DNA from: Lysobacterales bacterium | Lineage (GTDB): Bacteria; Pseudomonadota; Gammaproteobacteria; Xanthomonadales; Xanthomonadaceae | DNA: 9,410 bases | Assembly (NCBI GenBank): GCA_020442545.1 | Contig: JAGRJX010000208.1 | Coordinates: 1 to 9,410 of the forward strand | Reading direction: 5' to 3' | In this document: positions 1-6,478 of the stretch, piece by piece | Layout: the number at the start of each line of letters is the position of its first letter | How positions within the stretch are numbered: position 1 is the stretch's first letter | The notes under the pieces: model-generated | Told to the model about the DNA's origin: nothing | The model's database searches: none | Seen by the model: only the letters and a program-made list of their open reading frames with translations | Made by a program: the position numbers and the translations under genes

Positions 1-537
1 TTCGTCGGCCTGGACGGCGGCATCGACGGTCTGGTGCATCTGTCTGATCTGAGCTGGGCGACCAGTGGGGAAGACCTGATTCGTGATTTCAAGAAGGGTG
101 ATGAGGTCGAGGCCGTCGTGCTGGCGGTTGATCCGGAGCGTGAGCGCATCAGCCTTGGCGTCAAGCAGCTGGAGCAGGATCCGTTCGGCCAGTTCATGGC
201 CGGCCATGCGCGCGGCGACATCCTGACCGGTACGGTCAAGGAAGTGGATGCCCGCGGTGCGGTGATCGAGCTGGCCGAAGGCATTGAGGGTTACATCCGC
301 GCCAACGACATCGCCAAGGAGCGTGTCGAGGACGCCACCCAGTACCTGAAGGTCGGCGACAGCGTCGAAGCCAAGTTCATGGGCCAGGATCGCAAGAGCC
401 GCCAGCTGCAGCTCTCGATCCGCGCCAAGGACGAGGCCGAGCTGCGCGAGGTGATGGAGGAATACAAGTCGTCCTCCGGCGGCACCACCCAGCTGGGTGC
501 GCTGCTGCGCGAGCAGTTGGACAACAAGTCCGAGTAA
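1..537 (+). CDS. rpsA: 30S ribosomal protein S1, C-terminal part (5' end outside window)
   Basis: S1 is the large mRNA-binding protein of the small ribosomal subunit, built from repeated S1 (OB-fold) domains that capture mRNA during initiation. The reading frame is open from base 1, so the gene begins upstream. The 178 visible residues cover most of the fifth S1 domain (residues 1-57, starting FVGLDGGIDGLVHLSDLSW and ending ERERISLGVKQL) and the complete sixth domain (about 72-143, with GDILTGTVKEVDARGAVIEL and later VGDSVEAKFMGQDRKSRQLQLSIRAKDEAE). A short polar tail ends in LDNKSE. The match to enterobacterial S1 is close, including the linker beginning EQDPF. In-frame GTG codons near the left edge are internal and are not starts. 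The next gene is ihfB, the usual neighbour of rpsA in gammaproteobacteria. Confidence 0.97.
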   Translation, partial: FVGLDGGIDGLVHLSDLSWATSGEDLIRDFKKGDEVEAVVLAVDPERERISLGVKQLEQDPFGQFMAGHARGDILTGTVKEVDARGAVIELAEGIEGYIRANDIAKERVEDATQYLKVGDSVEAKFMGQDRKSRQLQLSIRAKDEAELREVMEEYKSSSGGTTQLGALLREQLDNKSE

Positions 538-552
538 TCTGCTAGTGTTTGG

Positions 553-583
553 CGTTCGCGGGGCCGCAACGGCCCCGCGAACG
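553..583 (+). terminator. Strong GC hairpin after rpsA, terminator-like but without a U-tract
   Basis: A perfect 13-bp inverted repeat (arms 553-565 and 571-583, left arm CGTTCGCGGGGCC, loop GCAAC) lies 15 nt after the rpsA stop. The loop can close by one more G-C pair. No run of T follows on the + strand; the next bases are TCATCGACGG. A classical intrinsic terminator is therefore only partly matched. It may stop or attenuate rpsA transcription or protect the 3' end of the rpsA mRNA, with ihfB read from its own promoter or from readthrough. Confidence 0.6.
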
Positions 584-640
584 TCATCGACGGCTCCGGC
601 CCGACCCGTTCGATCTGTTGATGGAAGCAACTGCACCGGC

Positions 641-961
641 ATGACCAAATCCGAACTCATCGAGGCGCTCGGACTGCGCCAGGCACACCTCAAGGCCGAA
701 GACGTCGATCTTGCCGTCAAGACCATGCTTGAACAGATGAGTGGCGCGCTGGCGCACGGAGATCGTATCGAGATCCGCGGATTCGGCAGCTTCTCGCTGC
801 ATTACCGGCCACCGCGCATTGGGCGCAATCCCAAAACCGGTGATTCCGTGGCGTTGCCCGGCAAGCACGTCCCGCACTTCAAGCCTGGAAAGGAGCTGCG
901 CGAGCGCGTCAGCGACACCATGCCGATCGCGGATCGCGGCTCGCGCGCCGAACCCGAGTGA
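641..961 (+). CDS. ihfB: Integration host factor subunit beta
   Basis: IHF beta pairs with IHF alpha to form a nucleoid protein that bends DNA sharply at specific sites, acting in transcription, recombination and replication. The 106-residue product begins MTKSELIEAL and carries the family signature: RGFGSF at 46-51, the DNA-contacting arm with GRNPKTG at 61-67 (Pro64 is the expected intercalating proline), and HFKPGKELRERV at 79-90. MTKSELIE and the IEIRGFGSFSLHYR block point to the beta subunit rather than alpha or HU. The family is usually about 94 residues; here about 12 extra polar residues (ending DRGSRAEPE) follow the conserved core. ATG 641 was chosen by alignment of the N-terminus, although the frame stays open upstream to 497. 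The only Shine-Dalgarno-like sequence is GGAAG at 623-627, rather far from the ATG. Confidence 0.96.
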   Translation: MTKSELIEALGLRQAHLKAEDVDLAVKTMLEQMSGALAHGDRIEIRGFGSFSLHYRPPRIGRNPKTGDSVALPGKHVPHFKPGKELRERVSDTMPIADRGSRAEPE

Positions 962-970
962 CCGGTCAGG

Positions 971-983
971 GGCAACTTCTGCC
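971..983. repeat. Copy 1 of a 13-nt palindromic repeat upstream of lapA
   Basis: GGCAACTTCTGCC is an inverted repeat (GGCA / TGCC, 5-nt centre) found 10 nt after the ihfB stop. It differs by one base from a second copy at 1080-1092. Both lie in the ihfB-lapA spacer, 109 nt apart start to start. It could be an operator half of a paired site or a small RNA hairpin. No function is known to me. Confidence 0.45.
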
Positions 984-1012
984 GCGCCCGTCGGTACAAA
1001 GGGCATAAGCTC

Positions 1013-1072
1013 ATGAACCTCACGTGGCGTAGCGCTCACAGCGACAAGCCTGCTTCCGCTATCGCCTGCTAA
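1013..1072 (+). other. Possible small ORF (19 codons) upstream of lapA
   Basis: ATG at 1013 opens a 19-codon frame that ends in TAA at 1070-1072 and encodes MNLTWRSAHSDKPASAIAC. A purine-rich AAAGGG lies at 998-1003, 9 nt before the ATG, a better ribosome-binding candidate than anything in front of lapA. The frame sits between the two copies of a palindromic 13-mer, and its stop is 5 nt before the second hairpin (1078-1094). It could be a leader peptide controlling lapA, but a frame this short also arises easily by chance. I recognise no known leader peptide, and there is no run of one amino acid that would suggest classical attenuation. Confidence 0.2.
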
Positions 1073-1077
1073 GCTAT

Positions 1078-1094
1078 CCGGCAACTCCTGCCGG
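1078..1094 (+). repeat. Hairpin containing copy 2 of the 13-nt palindrome, just before lapA
   Basis: CCGGCA (1078-1083) and TGCCGG (1089-1094) pair across a 5-nt centre, ACTCC. The inner 13 bases, GGCAACTCCTGCC (1080-1092), match the copy at 971-983 at 12 of 13 positions. The hairpin ends 9 nt before the lapA ATG, where a ribosome-binding site should be, so in RNA it could limit lapA translation. In DNA it could be a binding site for a dimeric regulator. The pairing is seen directly; both roles are inference. Confidence 0.45.
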
Positions 1095-1103
1095 TGTATC
1101 TGC

Positions 1104-1421
1104 ATGCGTCTGTTGTTCTACATCCTCGCGGCCATCGCCTTGCTGGCTGGCATTCTGTTCGGTGCCCTGAACGCCGACCTGACGCACGTCGATCTTTATT
1201 TCGTGCAGTTCGACCTGATGCTGGGGGTGGCATTGCTGCTTGCCATGCTGGCGGGGGCGCTGCTGGCCTGGCTGCTGCTGTCGCTGGGTGTGATCTGGCC
1301 GCTGCGTCGTCGGCTCGCTCGCGAACGCCGGAATGCGCGTCGTGACAGTGCAGCATCCGTTCCTGGAAACGACACCATGGCATCTGCGGCGGCCGTCAGT
1401 CAGGAGCGCGGCAGCGCGTGA
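1104..1421 (+). CDS. lapA: LapA-family (DUF1049/YciS) inner-membrane protein
   Basis: LapA is a small inner-membrane partner of LapB in LPS assembly. The 105-residue product has two hydrophobic segments, at about 3-22 (LLFYILAAIALLAGILFGAL) and 38-63, joined by a short loop with the family-typical pattern N-x-D-x-T-x-V-x-L. A strongly basic stretch follows (LRRRLARERRNARR, about 67-80), as expected on the cytoplasmic side of the membrane, and the tail is low in complexity. ATG 1104 gives the correct N-terminus and puts the first membrane helix at once after the start. No clear Shine-Dalgarno is visible. A 6-bp hairpin occupies the site just upstream. The stop overlaps the lapB start in GTGA, so the two are probably translationally coupled. 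The family assignment is firm; the detailed role of LapA is less well established than that of LapB. Confidence 0.88.
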   Translation: MRLLFYILAAIALLAGILFGALNADLTHVDLYFVQFDLMLGVALLLAMLAGALLAWLLLSLGVIWPLRRRLARERRNARRDSAASVPGNDTMASAAAVSQERGSA

Positions 1422-2590
1422 ACGCGTGGATATGGTTGCCGGTGCTCCTGCCTGTGGCCTTTGCCAGTGGCTGGTGGCTGCAACAGCGACAAAGCCGGCG
1501 CAGCAGTGGCGCGGCGGTCAGCCGCCTGTCCACCACCTATTTCCGCGGCCTCAACTATCTGCTGAACGAACAGCCGGACAAGGCCATCGAGGTGTTTCTC
1601 AAGATCGCCGAAGTCGACAGCGAAACGGTGGAAACGCATTTCGCGCTGGGTCATCTGTTCAGGCGGCGAGGCGAGGTCGATCGTGCCATCCGCCTGCACC
1701 AGAACCTGGTAATGCGCGAAAACCTGAGCGACGAGCAGCGTACCCAGGCCGTGCTGGCGCTCGGCGAGGACTACATGCGGGCTGGTCTGTATGATCGCGC
1801 TGAAACCCTGTTCAGCGATCTGCAGAAGCTGGAGTCATCCGCGCCGCAGGCGATGAAGCACCTGATCAGCATTTACCAGGCCGAACAGGACTGGGAACAG
1901 GCAATCCGCCACGCGCAGTCCTACGAGGCCGCTACCGGCGAGCCAATGGGTCGGCTGATCGCGCATTTCTTCTGCGAGATGGCGGAGCGCGCCCGCTGCC
2001 GTGGTGATGCGGACGATGCCCGTGAACAGTTGGGCAAGGCTTTCGATGTCGATGCCAACAGCGTTCGCGCCGGTATGCTCGAAGGGCGAATGGAATCGTC
2101 CGACGGCAACGATCTCGCCGCCATCCGGGCCTTCGAGCGTGTTGCCCGCAACGACCCGGATTTCCTGCCGGAACTGCTGCCGGACCTTCTGCTCTGCTAT
2201 CGCCGACATGGCGATCTCAGTCGTGCGCGCAGCTTCCTCGCAGAAATGATCGAGCGCCATTCCGGTGTTTCGCCGGTGCTGGCGATGACCCGACTGGTCC
2301 AGGAGCAGGAGGGTGGCGAGCAGGCGCTGGAGTATCTTGCCGGACAACTGCGCCAGCGGCCGTCGGTGCGCGGGCAGGGCGCGCTGATCGACCTCAGCCT
2401 CGAACAGGGCACGGCTGCAGAGCGCGACATCCTGCTGGTGTTGCGTCAGCTCACCGAGAAGCTGCTGTCCGGCTCGCCGTCCTATCGTTGTCAGCGTTGT
2501 GGCTTCGGTGCGCGGGCACATCATTGGCATTGTCCGAGCTGCAAGAGCTGGGGCACAGTGAAGCCAATCCACGGCGCAGTGGGCCAATAG
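1418..2590 (+). CDS. lapB: LPS assembly protein LapB (YciM), TPR regulator of LPS synthesis
   Basis: In E. coli LapB is an inner-membrane-anchored cytoplasmic protein that brings LpxC to the FtsH protease and so limits LPS synthesis. The 390-residue product has nearly the same length as E. coli LapB (389). It has an N-terminal membrane anchor at about 3-20 and a series of TPR repeats through the middle, beginning around TYFRGLNYLLNEQPDKAIEVFLKI and including HFALGHLFRRRGEVDRAIRLHQ. A C-terminal rubredoxin-like metal knuckle has Cys358, Cys361, Cys372 and Cys375 in a CxxC...CxxC arrangement. All expected parts are present. The GTG start at 1418 overlaps the lapA stop (GTGA), with GGAG at 1403-1406 as ribosome-binding site. 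The next gene starts 10 nt after the stop, so lapB is probably cotranscribed with the sugar-transferase genes downstream. Confidence 0.94.
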   Translation: MNAWIWLPVLLPVAFASGWWLQQRQSRRSSGAAVSRLSTTYFRGLNYLLNEQPDKAIEVFLKIAEVDSETVETHFALGHLFRRRGEVDRAIRLHQNLVMRENLSDEQRTQAVLALGEDYMRAGLYDRAETLFSDLQKLESSAPQAMKHLISIYQAEQDWEQAIRHAQSYEAATGEPMGRLIAHFFCEMAERARCRGDADDAREQLGKAFDVDANSVRAGMLEGRMESSDGNDLAAIRAFERVARNDPDFLPELLPDLLLCYRRHGDLSRARSFLAEMIERHSGVSPVLAMTRLVQEQEGGEQALEYLAGQLRQRPSVRGQGALIDLSLEQGTAAERDILLVLRQLTEKLLSGSPSYRCQRCGFGARAHHWHCPSCKSWGTVKPIHGAVGQ

Positions 2591-2600
2591 GCCGCCCGGC

Positions 2601-3620
2601 ATGGATGCCGACCTTGCATTGCCCGCCTTGCTGCCGCTCGTGGCGGTCGCTTCGTCACTGTTCACGTGGCTCGCGCTGATCTATGCACGGCGGCGGGCGA
2701 TGTTTGATTCGCCGGGGGTTCGCCGCAGCCACTCCCGGCCGACACTGCGCGGCGGCGGAATCGGACCTGTGCTTGCCTGGTTGTTGTCCGCACTATTGGT
2801 TGACTGTTGGCAGGGCGGTCTGGATTCCGGATCACGCTGGCTGCTGTTGTCGTCGTCCCTGGTTGCCGTGGTCAGCTGGATTGATGATCACCGCTCGCTT
2901 CCGATTCTGCCGAGGGTCGCCGTACACCTGCTGGCGTCGGGTTTGCTGGTGTTCGGTGTCCTGGGCTTTGAGGGCAGTACGCCGGGACTGGTGCTGCGTC
3001 TGTTGCTGGTCTTCGTCCTGCTGCTGGCCATCAACTTCTGGAACTTCATGGACGGCATCGACGGCATCGCGGTGATGCAGAGTTCGGTGTCGGCGCTGCT
3101 GCTGGCGCTGGCGGCGTGGGTGTCGGGGAGCATCGTGCCGCTGCTGCTGGCGCTGCTGCTGTTCGCTGCGCTGCTGGGCTTTTCACCGTTCAATCTGCCG
3201 AAGGCACGCATATTTCTCGGCGACGTGGGCAGCACCACGCTCGGGTTTGTGTTGTGCGGTGTCGCCATAATTGGGTTGACGGATGGGAGCTGGGGTTGGG
3301 CGCTGTGGCCAATCATCGCCGCGCCGTTCCTCATGGATGCCGGACTGACCTTGCTCTTTCGGCTGTTGCGCGGAGCGCGATGGTACAATCCGCATCGCGA
3401 ACATCTTTATCAATGGCTGCATCGCAGCGGCCTGTCGCACCCCCGAATCGTCGCGATCTACCTCGCATGCAACCTGCTATTCGTCGTGCCTGCCGTGCTT
3501 TTGCTGCTTCGCCATCCGATGTGGTGGGCGTGGCTGTGGGCCGGGCAATGGCTACTGCTGGCGTTGTTCTGGCTGCTGGCGCGGCACTGCTTGTACACGC
3601 GATTGCGGGGCGCTGAATGA
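2601..3620 (+). CDS. Undecaprenyl-phosphate sugar-1-phosphate transferase, WecA/WbpL type (PNPT family)
   Basis: Members of this polytopic family transfer a HexNAc-1-phosphate from a UDP-sugar to undecaprenyl phosphate, the first membrane step of O-antigen and related glycan synthesis. The 339 residues are mostly hydrophobic helices with the conserved cytoplasmic motifs in order: RSHSRPTLRGGG (42-53), the Asp pair WIDDHRS (Asp95, Asp96), NFWNFMDGIDG (145-155), FLGDVGS (205-211) and HREHLYQWL (265-273), the last being the HxxH-type signature near the C-terminus. The first motif has Leu where Pro is usual (PTxRGGG). Length and motif spacing favour a WbpL-like enzyme over MraY. WbpL uses UDP-FucNAc or UDP-QuiNAc; the dehydratase encoded next fits such a substrate, but the sugar cannot be read from sequence. 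The gene follows lapB by 10 nt and overlaps the next gene in ATGA. No strong Shine-Dalgarno is seen. Confidence 0.88.
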   Translation: MDADLALPALLPLVAVASSLFTWLALIYARRRAMFDSPGVRRSHSRPTLRGGGIGPVLAWLLSALLVDCWQGGLDSGSRWLLLSSSLVAVVSWIDDHRSLPILPRVAVHLLASGLLVFGVLGFEGSTPGLVLRLLLVFVLLLAINFWNFMDGIDGIAVMQSSVSALLLALAAWVSGSIVPLLLALLLFAALLGFSPFNLPKARIFLGDVGSTTLGFVLCGVAIIGLTDGSWGWALWPIIAAPFLMDAGLTLLFRLLRGARWYNPHREHLYQWLHRSGLSHPRIVAIYLACNLLFVVPAVLLLLRHPMWWAWLWAGQWLLLALFWLLARHCLYTRLRGAE

Positions 3621-5506
3621 CCTGGTTTGCGCGCCTTTTCGGTCTGATTCATCCGCGACTGGCGGTGGTGCTGCACGACCTGCTGATGGTCTGGCTGGCC
3701 TGGATCGGTACCAACCGCCTGCGCATCAGCATGGCGCCGGATCTGCGCGAGGTGCCCTGGTTCTCAAGCGAAGTGTTGATCGTGCTGGTAGCACAGGGTC
3801 TGGTGCTGTGGTGGACCGGCCTGTATCGCGGCCTGTGGCGTTTCGCCAGCCTGCCGGATCTCTGGAACATCGCGCGCGCAGCCGTGGTCGGTGCGCTGGC
3901 GATTTCGCTGGGACTGTTCCTGTTCTCGCGCCTGGATGGCGTACCGCGTTCGGTGTTGCTGATGTATCCGGTGGCGCTGATCTTGCTGCTTGGCCTGCCA
4001 CGCATGGCCTACCGCTTCTGGAAGGACAGCCGCCACGGTGACGGTGGCAATGTGCCGCGAATGCGCGTGCTGGTGATCGGCGCCGGGCATGCCGGGGAAG
4101 CGCTGGTGCGTGACCTCAAGCGCGAGAATCGCTATCGCTTCGTTGGCTTTGTCGATGACTCCCGAACCCTGCGTGGTGCGCGCCTGCATGGGATTCCAGT
4201 GCTGGGCGTCATCGAGCGCATCCCGGAACTGGCGCGCGAAGTTGCGGCAGACATGCTGCTGATTGCGATTCCTTCAGCGAACAACCAGCAGATGCAGCGG
4301 GTTGTGGAGCTTTGTGAACAGACGGGTTTGTCGTTCCGCACGGTGCCGCGCCTGCAGGACGTGGTGGACGGCCGCTCGCGTTTCAATGAACTGAAGCCGG
4401 TCGCCATCGAGGATCTGCTCGGTCGCGAACCGGTGTCGCTGGACTGGACCACCATCCGCACCGGCATCAGCGGGCGACGGGTGCTGGTGACGGGGGGTGG
4501 TGGCTCAATCGGTTCGGAGTTGTGCCGTCAGATTGCGCGCCTGGGCGCGGCTTCCATGGTGGTGCTGGAAACCTCCGAGTACAACCTGTACCGCATCGAG
4601 CAGGAGCTGCGCGCCGAGTTTCCCGAGCTACTCCTGGACATGCGTCTGGGCGATGCCGGTGACGCTGCGACCTGTGACGCGCTGATGCGTGAGCGGCGGC
4701 CGGAAATGATCTTCCACGCCGCCGCCTTCAAGCATGTGCCGCTGCTGGAGCTTCAGCTGCGCGAAGCGACGCGTAACAACGTTCTCGCGACCCGGACACT
4801 GGCGCTGGCGGCGATCCGCTACGACGTTGAATGCTTCGCCCTGATCTCCACGGACAAGGCCGTCAATCCGGCCAATGTCATGGGGGCCAGCAAGCGCGTG
4901 GCGGAAATGATCTGTCAGTCACTGGCTGCGCGTTCGTCGAACACCCGCTTCATCACGGTTCGCTTCGGCAACGTGCTGGATTCCGCCGGAAGCGTGGTGC
5001 CGCTGTTCCGCGAACAGATCCAGCGCGGCGGCCCGGTCACGGTGACCCATCCGGAAGTGACGCGCTACTTCATGACGATTCCGGAAGCCAGCCAGCTGAT
5101 CCTGCAGGCCGTGGCGCTGGGCGAGGGCGGCGAAGTGTTCGCGCTGGACATGGGCGAGCCGGTGAAGATCAGCTACCTCGCCGAGCAGATGATTCGCCTG
5201 GCAGGCCGTCAGCCCGGTCGTGAGGTCAAGATCGCCTATACCGGGCTGCGCCCCGGCGAGAAGCTGTTCGAAGAGCTGTTCCACCCGCAGGAAGCGTACG
5301 GGAACACGGCGCATCCGAAGATCATGCTGGCGCGGGCGCGCTCGGTGGCGTCAGAAACGCTGGACGGTATCCTCAACCAGGCGCAGCAGGCGGTGGCCGC
5401 CTACGATGAAACCGCGCTGGAACAATGCCTGCGTACGCTGGTGCCGGAATTCGACCGCGAAAGCGTCGCTGTGCCGCTGCTGGGCGCGCGTGGGGGCGCC
5501 GCGTAG
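3617..5506 (+). CDS. Membrane UDP-HexNAc 4,6-dehydratase, WbpM/PglF/CapD type
   Basis: Enzymes of this type convert UDP-GlcNAc to the 4-keto-6-deoxy sugar used to make QuiNAc, FucNAc or bacillosamine for O-antigens and glycoproteins. The 629 residues have the full domain order: four N-terminal membrane segments (about 15-33, 52-70, 88-106, 112-129), a first Rossmann domain with VLVIGAGHAGEAL (151-163), and a second, catalytic short-chain dehydrogenase domain starting VLVTGGGGSIGSEL (289-302). In place of the usual Tyr-x-x-x-Lys there is Met422-x-x-x-Lys426 (VMGASKR), preceded by STDKAVNP with Thr412, Asp413 and Lys414. The Met substitution and this spacing are typical of WbpM and PglF, where Asp and Lys of TDK have been assigned catalytic roles. 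LRPGEKLFEELF (544-555) is the conserved C-terminal element. ATG 3617 overlaps the stop of the transferase gene (ATGA). I leave the symbol blank because the final sugar is unknown. Confidence 0.93.
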   Translation: MTWFARLFGLIHPRLAVVLHDLLMVWLAWIGTNRLRISMAPDLREVPWFSSEVLIVLVAQGLVLWWTGLYRGLWRFASLPDLWNIARAAVVGALAISLGLFLFSRLDGVPRSVLLMYPVALILLLGLPRMAYRFWKDSRHGDGGNVPRMRVLVIGAGHAGEALVRDLKRENRYRFVGFVDDSRTLRGARLHGIPVLGVIERIPELAREVAADMLLIAIPSANNQQMQRVVELCEQTGLSFRTVPRLQDVVDGRSRFNELKPVAIEDLLGREPVSLDWTTIRTGISGRRVLVTGGGGSIGSELCRQIARLGAASMVVLETSEYNLYRIEQELRAEFPELLLDMRLGDAGDAATCDALMRERRPEMIFHAAAFKHVPLLELQLREATRNNVLATRTLALAAIRYDVECFALISTDKAVNPANVMGASKRVAEMICQSLAARSSNTRFITVRFGNVLDSAGSVVPLFREQIQRGGPVTVTHPEVTRYFMTIPEASQLILQAVALGEGGEVFALDMGEPVKISYLAEQMIRLAGRQPGREVKIAYTGLRPGEKLFEELFHPQEAYGNTAHPKIMLARARSVASETLDGILNQAQQAVAAYDETALEQCLRTLVPEFDRESVAVPLLGARGGAA

Positions 5507-5534
5507 CGACCGGGCAAATCGCAAGAAGGACTTC

Positions 5535-6455
5535 ATGACTTCCAACGTCTCAATGCCGGCCTTCGGCCCCGTGCGCAAGGCGGTGTTTCCGGTTGCCGGG
5601 CTTGGCACCCGCTTCCTGCCGGCGACCAAGACCGTTCCCAAGGAAATGCTGCCGGTGATCGACCGGCCGCTGATCCAGTATGCGGTGGACGAAGCCATTG
5701 CTGCCGGCTGCGACACGCTGGTGTTCGTCACCAACCGTTACAAGCACGCCATCGCCGACTACTTCGACACCGCCTACGAGCTGGAACAGCGCCTGCAGGC
5801 GAGCGGCAAGGACGAATTGCTGGCGATCGTGCGCGGCGTTCTTCCATCGCATGTGCGTGCCGTGTTCGTGACCCAGGCAGAAGCGCTGGGCCTCGGTCAT
5901 GCAGTGCTCTGCGCCAGGCCGGTGGTTGGCAATGAGCCCTTCGCCGTGCTGTTACCGGATGACCTGATCTGGAACAAAGGGCCAGGTGCCCTGAAGCAGA
6001 TGTGCGACACGGCGTCGTCATCGAATGCCAGCGTGATCGCCGTGCAGGACGTCCCGGCCGAGCAGACCGGCAGCTACGGCATTGTCGCCACCGAATCCTT
6101 CGAAAACCGTCGCGGACGCATCACGGCCATGGTGGAGAAGCCGAAGCCGGCGGACGCGCCCAGCACACTGGCGGTGGTCGGGCGCTATGTACTGAGTCCG
6201 CGGGTGTTCGACCTGCTGGAATCCACCACGCCCGGCGCCGGTGGCGAGATCCAGCTGACCGACGCCATTGCGCGCCTGGCGGCCGAGGACAGCGTGCTTG
6301 CCTATCGCTTTCATGGGACACGTTTTGACTGCGGCAGCCATATCGGCCTGGTCGAGGCCACTATCCGCTACGCGCTGGACCACGAGATCATCAGCGACGA
6401 AGCGCGCATGGCTATGCAGCGCGCGCTCGACGAACTCGGCGTCCAGGAAACCTGA
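5535..6455 (+). CDS. galU: UTP-glucose-1-phosphate uridylyltransferase
   Basis: GalU makes UDP-glucose from UTP and glucose-1-phosphate in the cytoplasm, supplying LPS core, O-antigen and other polysaccharides. The 306-residue product shows the nucleotidyltransferase signature VAGLGTRFLPATKTVPKEMLP (about 20-40), QAEALGLGHAVL (114-125), the metal/nucleotide site LLPDD (139-143), EKP (201-203), GGEIQLTDAI (226-235) and FDCGSHIGLVEA (254-265). Length and motifs match bacterial GalU rather than RfbA or GlmU. The frame is open far upstream, to 5220, but that part overlaps the dehydratase gene and has no GalU-like sequence. ATG 5535 has AAGAAGGA at 5523-5530 as a good ribosome-binding site; Met7 at 5553 is a second, less likely start. 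The gene follows the dehydratase by 28 nt, so it is probably in the same operon. Confidence 0.95.
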   Translation: MTSNVSMPAFGPVRKAVFPVAGLGTRFLPATKTVPKEMLPVIDRPLIQYAVDEAIAAGCDTLVFVTNRYKHAIADYFDTAYELEQRLQASGKDELLAIVRGVLPSHVRAVFVTQAEALGLGHAVLCARPVVGNEPFAVLLPDDLIWNKGPGALKQMCDTASSSNASVIAVQDVPAEQTGSYGIVATESFENRRGRITAMVEKPKPADAPSTLAVVGRYVLSPRVFDLLESTTPGAGGEIQLTDAIARLAAEDSVLAYRFHGTRFDCGSHIGLVEATIRYALDHEIISDEARMAMQRALDELGVQET

Positions 6456-6478
6456 CCCACGAGGCTGATTACACCGCC

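Noticed and set aside
497..640. An N-terminal extension of ihfB overlapping rpsA
   Set aside because: The extra 48 residues are an out-of-frame reading of the rpsA end and hairpin. MTKSELIE at 641 is the known IhfB N-terminus.
1050..1075. A possible extended -10 promoter (TGCTAAGCT) before lapA
   Set aside because: TAAGCT matches the -10 consensus at only 3 of 6 bases, and no matching -35 lies at the right distance. Not enough to annotate.
584..1105. A 173-codon - strand frame spanning ihfB and the spacer before lapA
   Set aside because: It is antisense to ihfB, has no recognisable domain, and is best explained by GC-driven absence of stops.
1835..2665. A 276-codon open frame on the - strand opposite lapB
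   Set aside because: It lies wholly antisense to most of lapB and runs into the next gene. Its protein resembles no family I know, and long antisense frames are expected at this GC content. LapB itself is unambiguous.
5220..5534. An N-terminal extension of galU into the dehydratase gene
   Set aside because: The extra residues are arginine- and serine-rich out-of-frame translation of the dehydratase. GalU homology begins after ATG 5535, which has its own ribosome-binding site.
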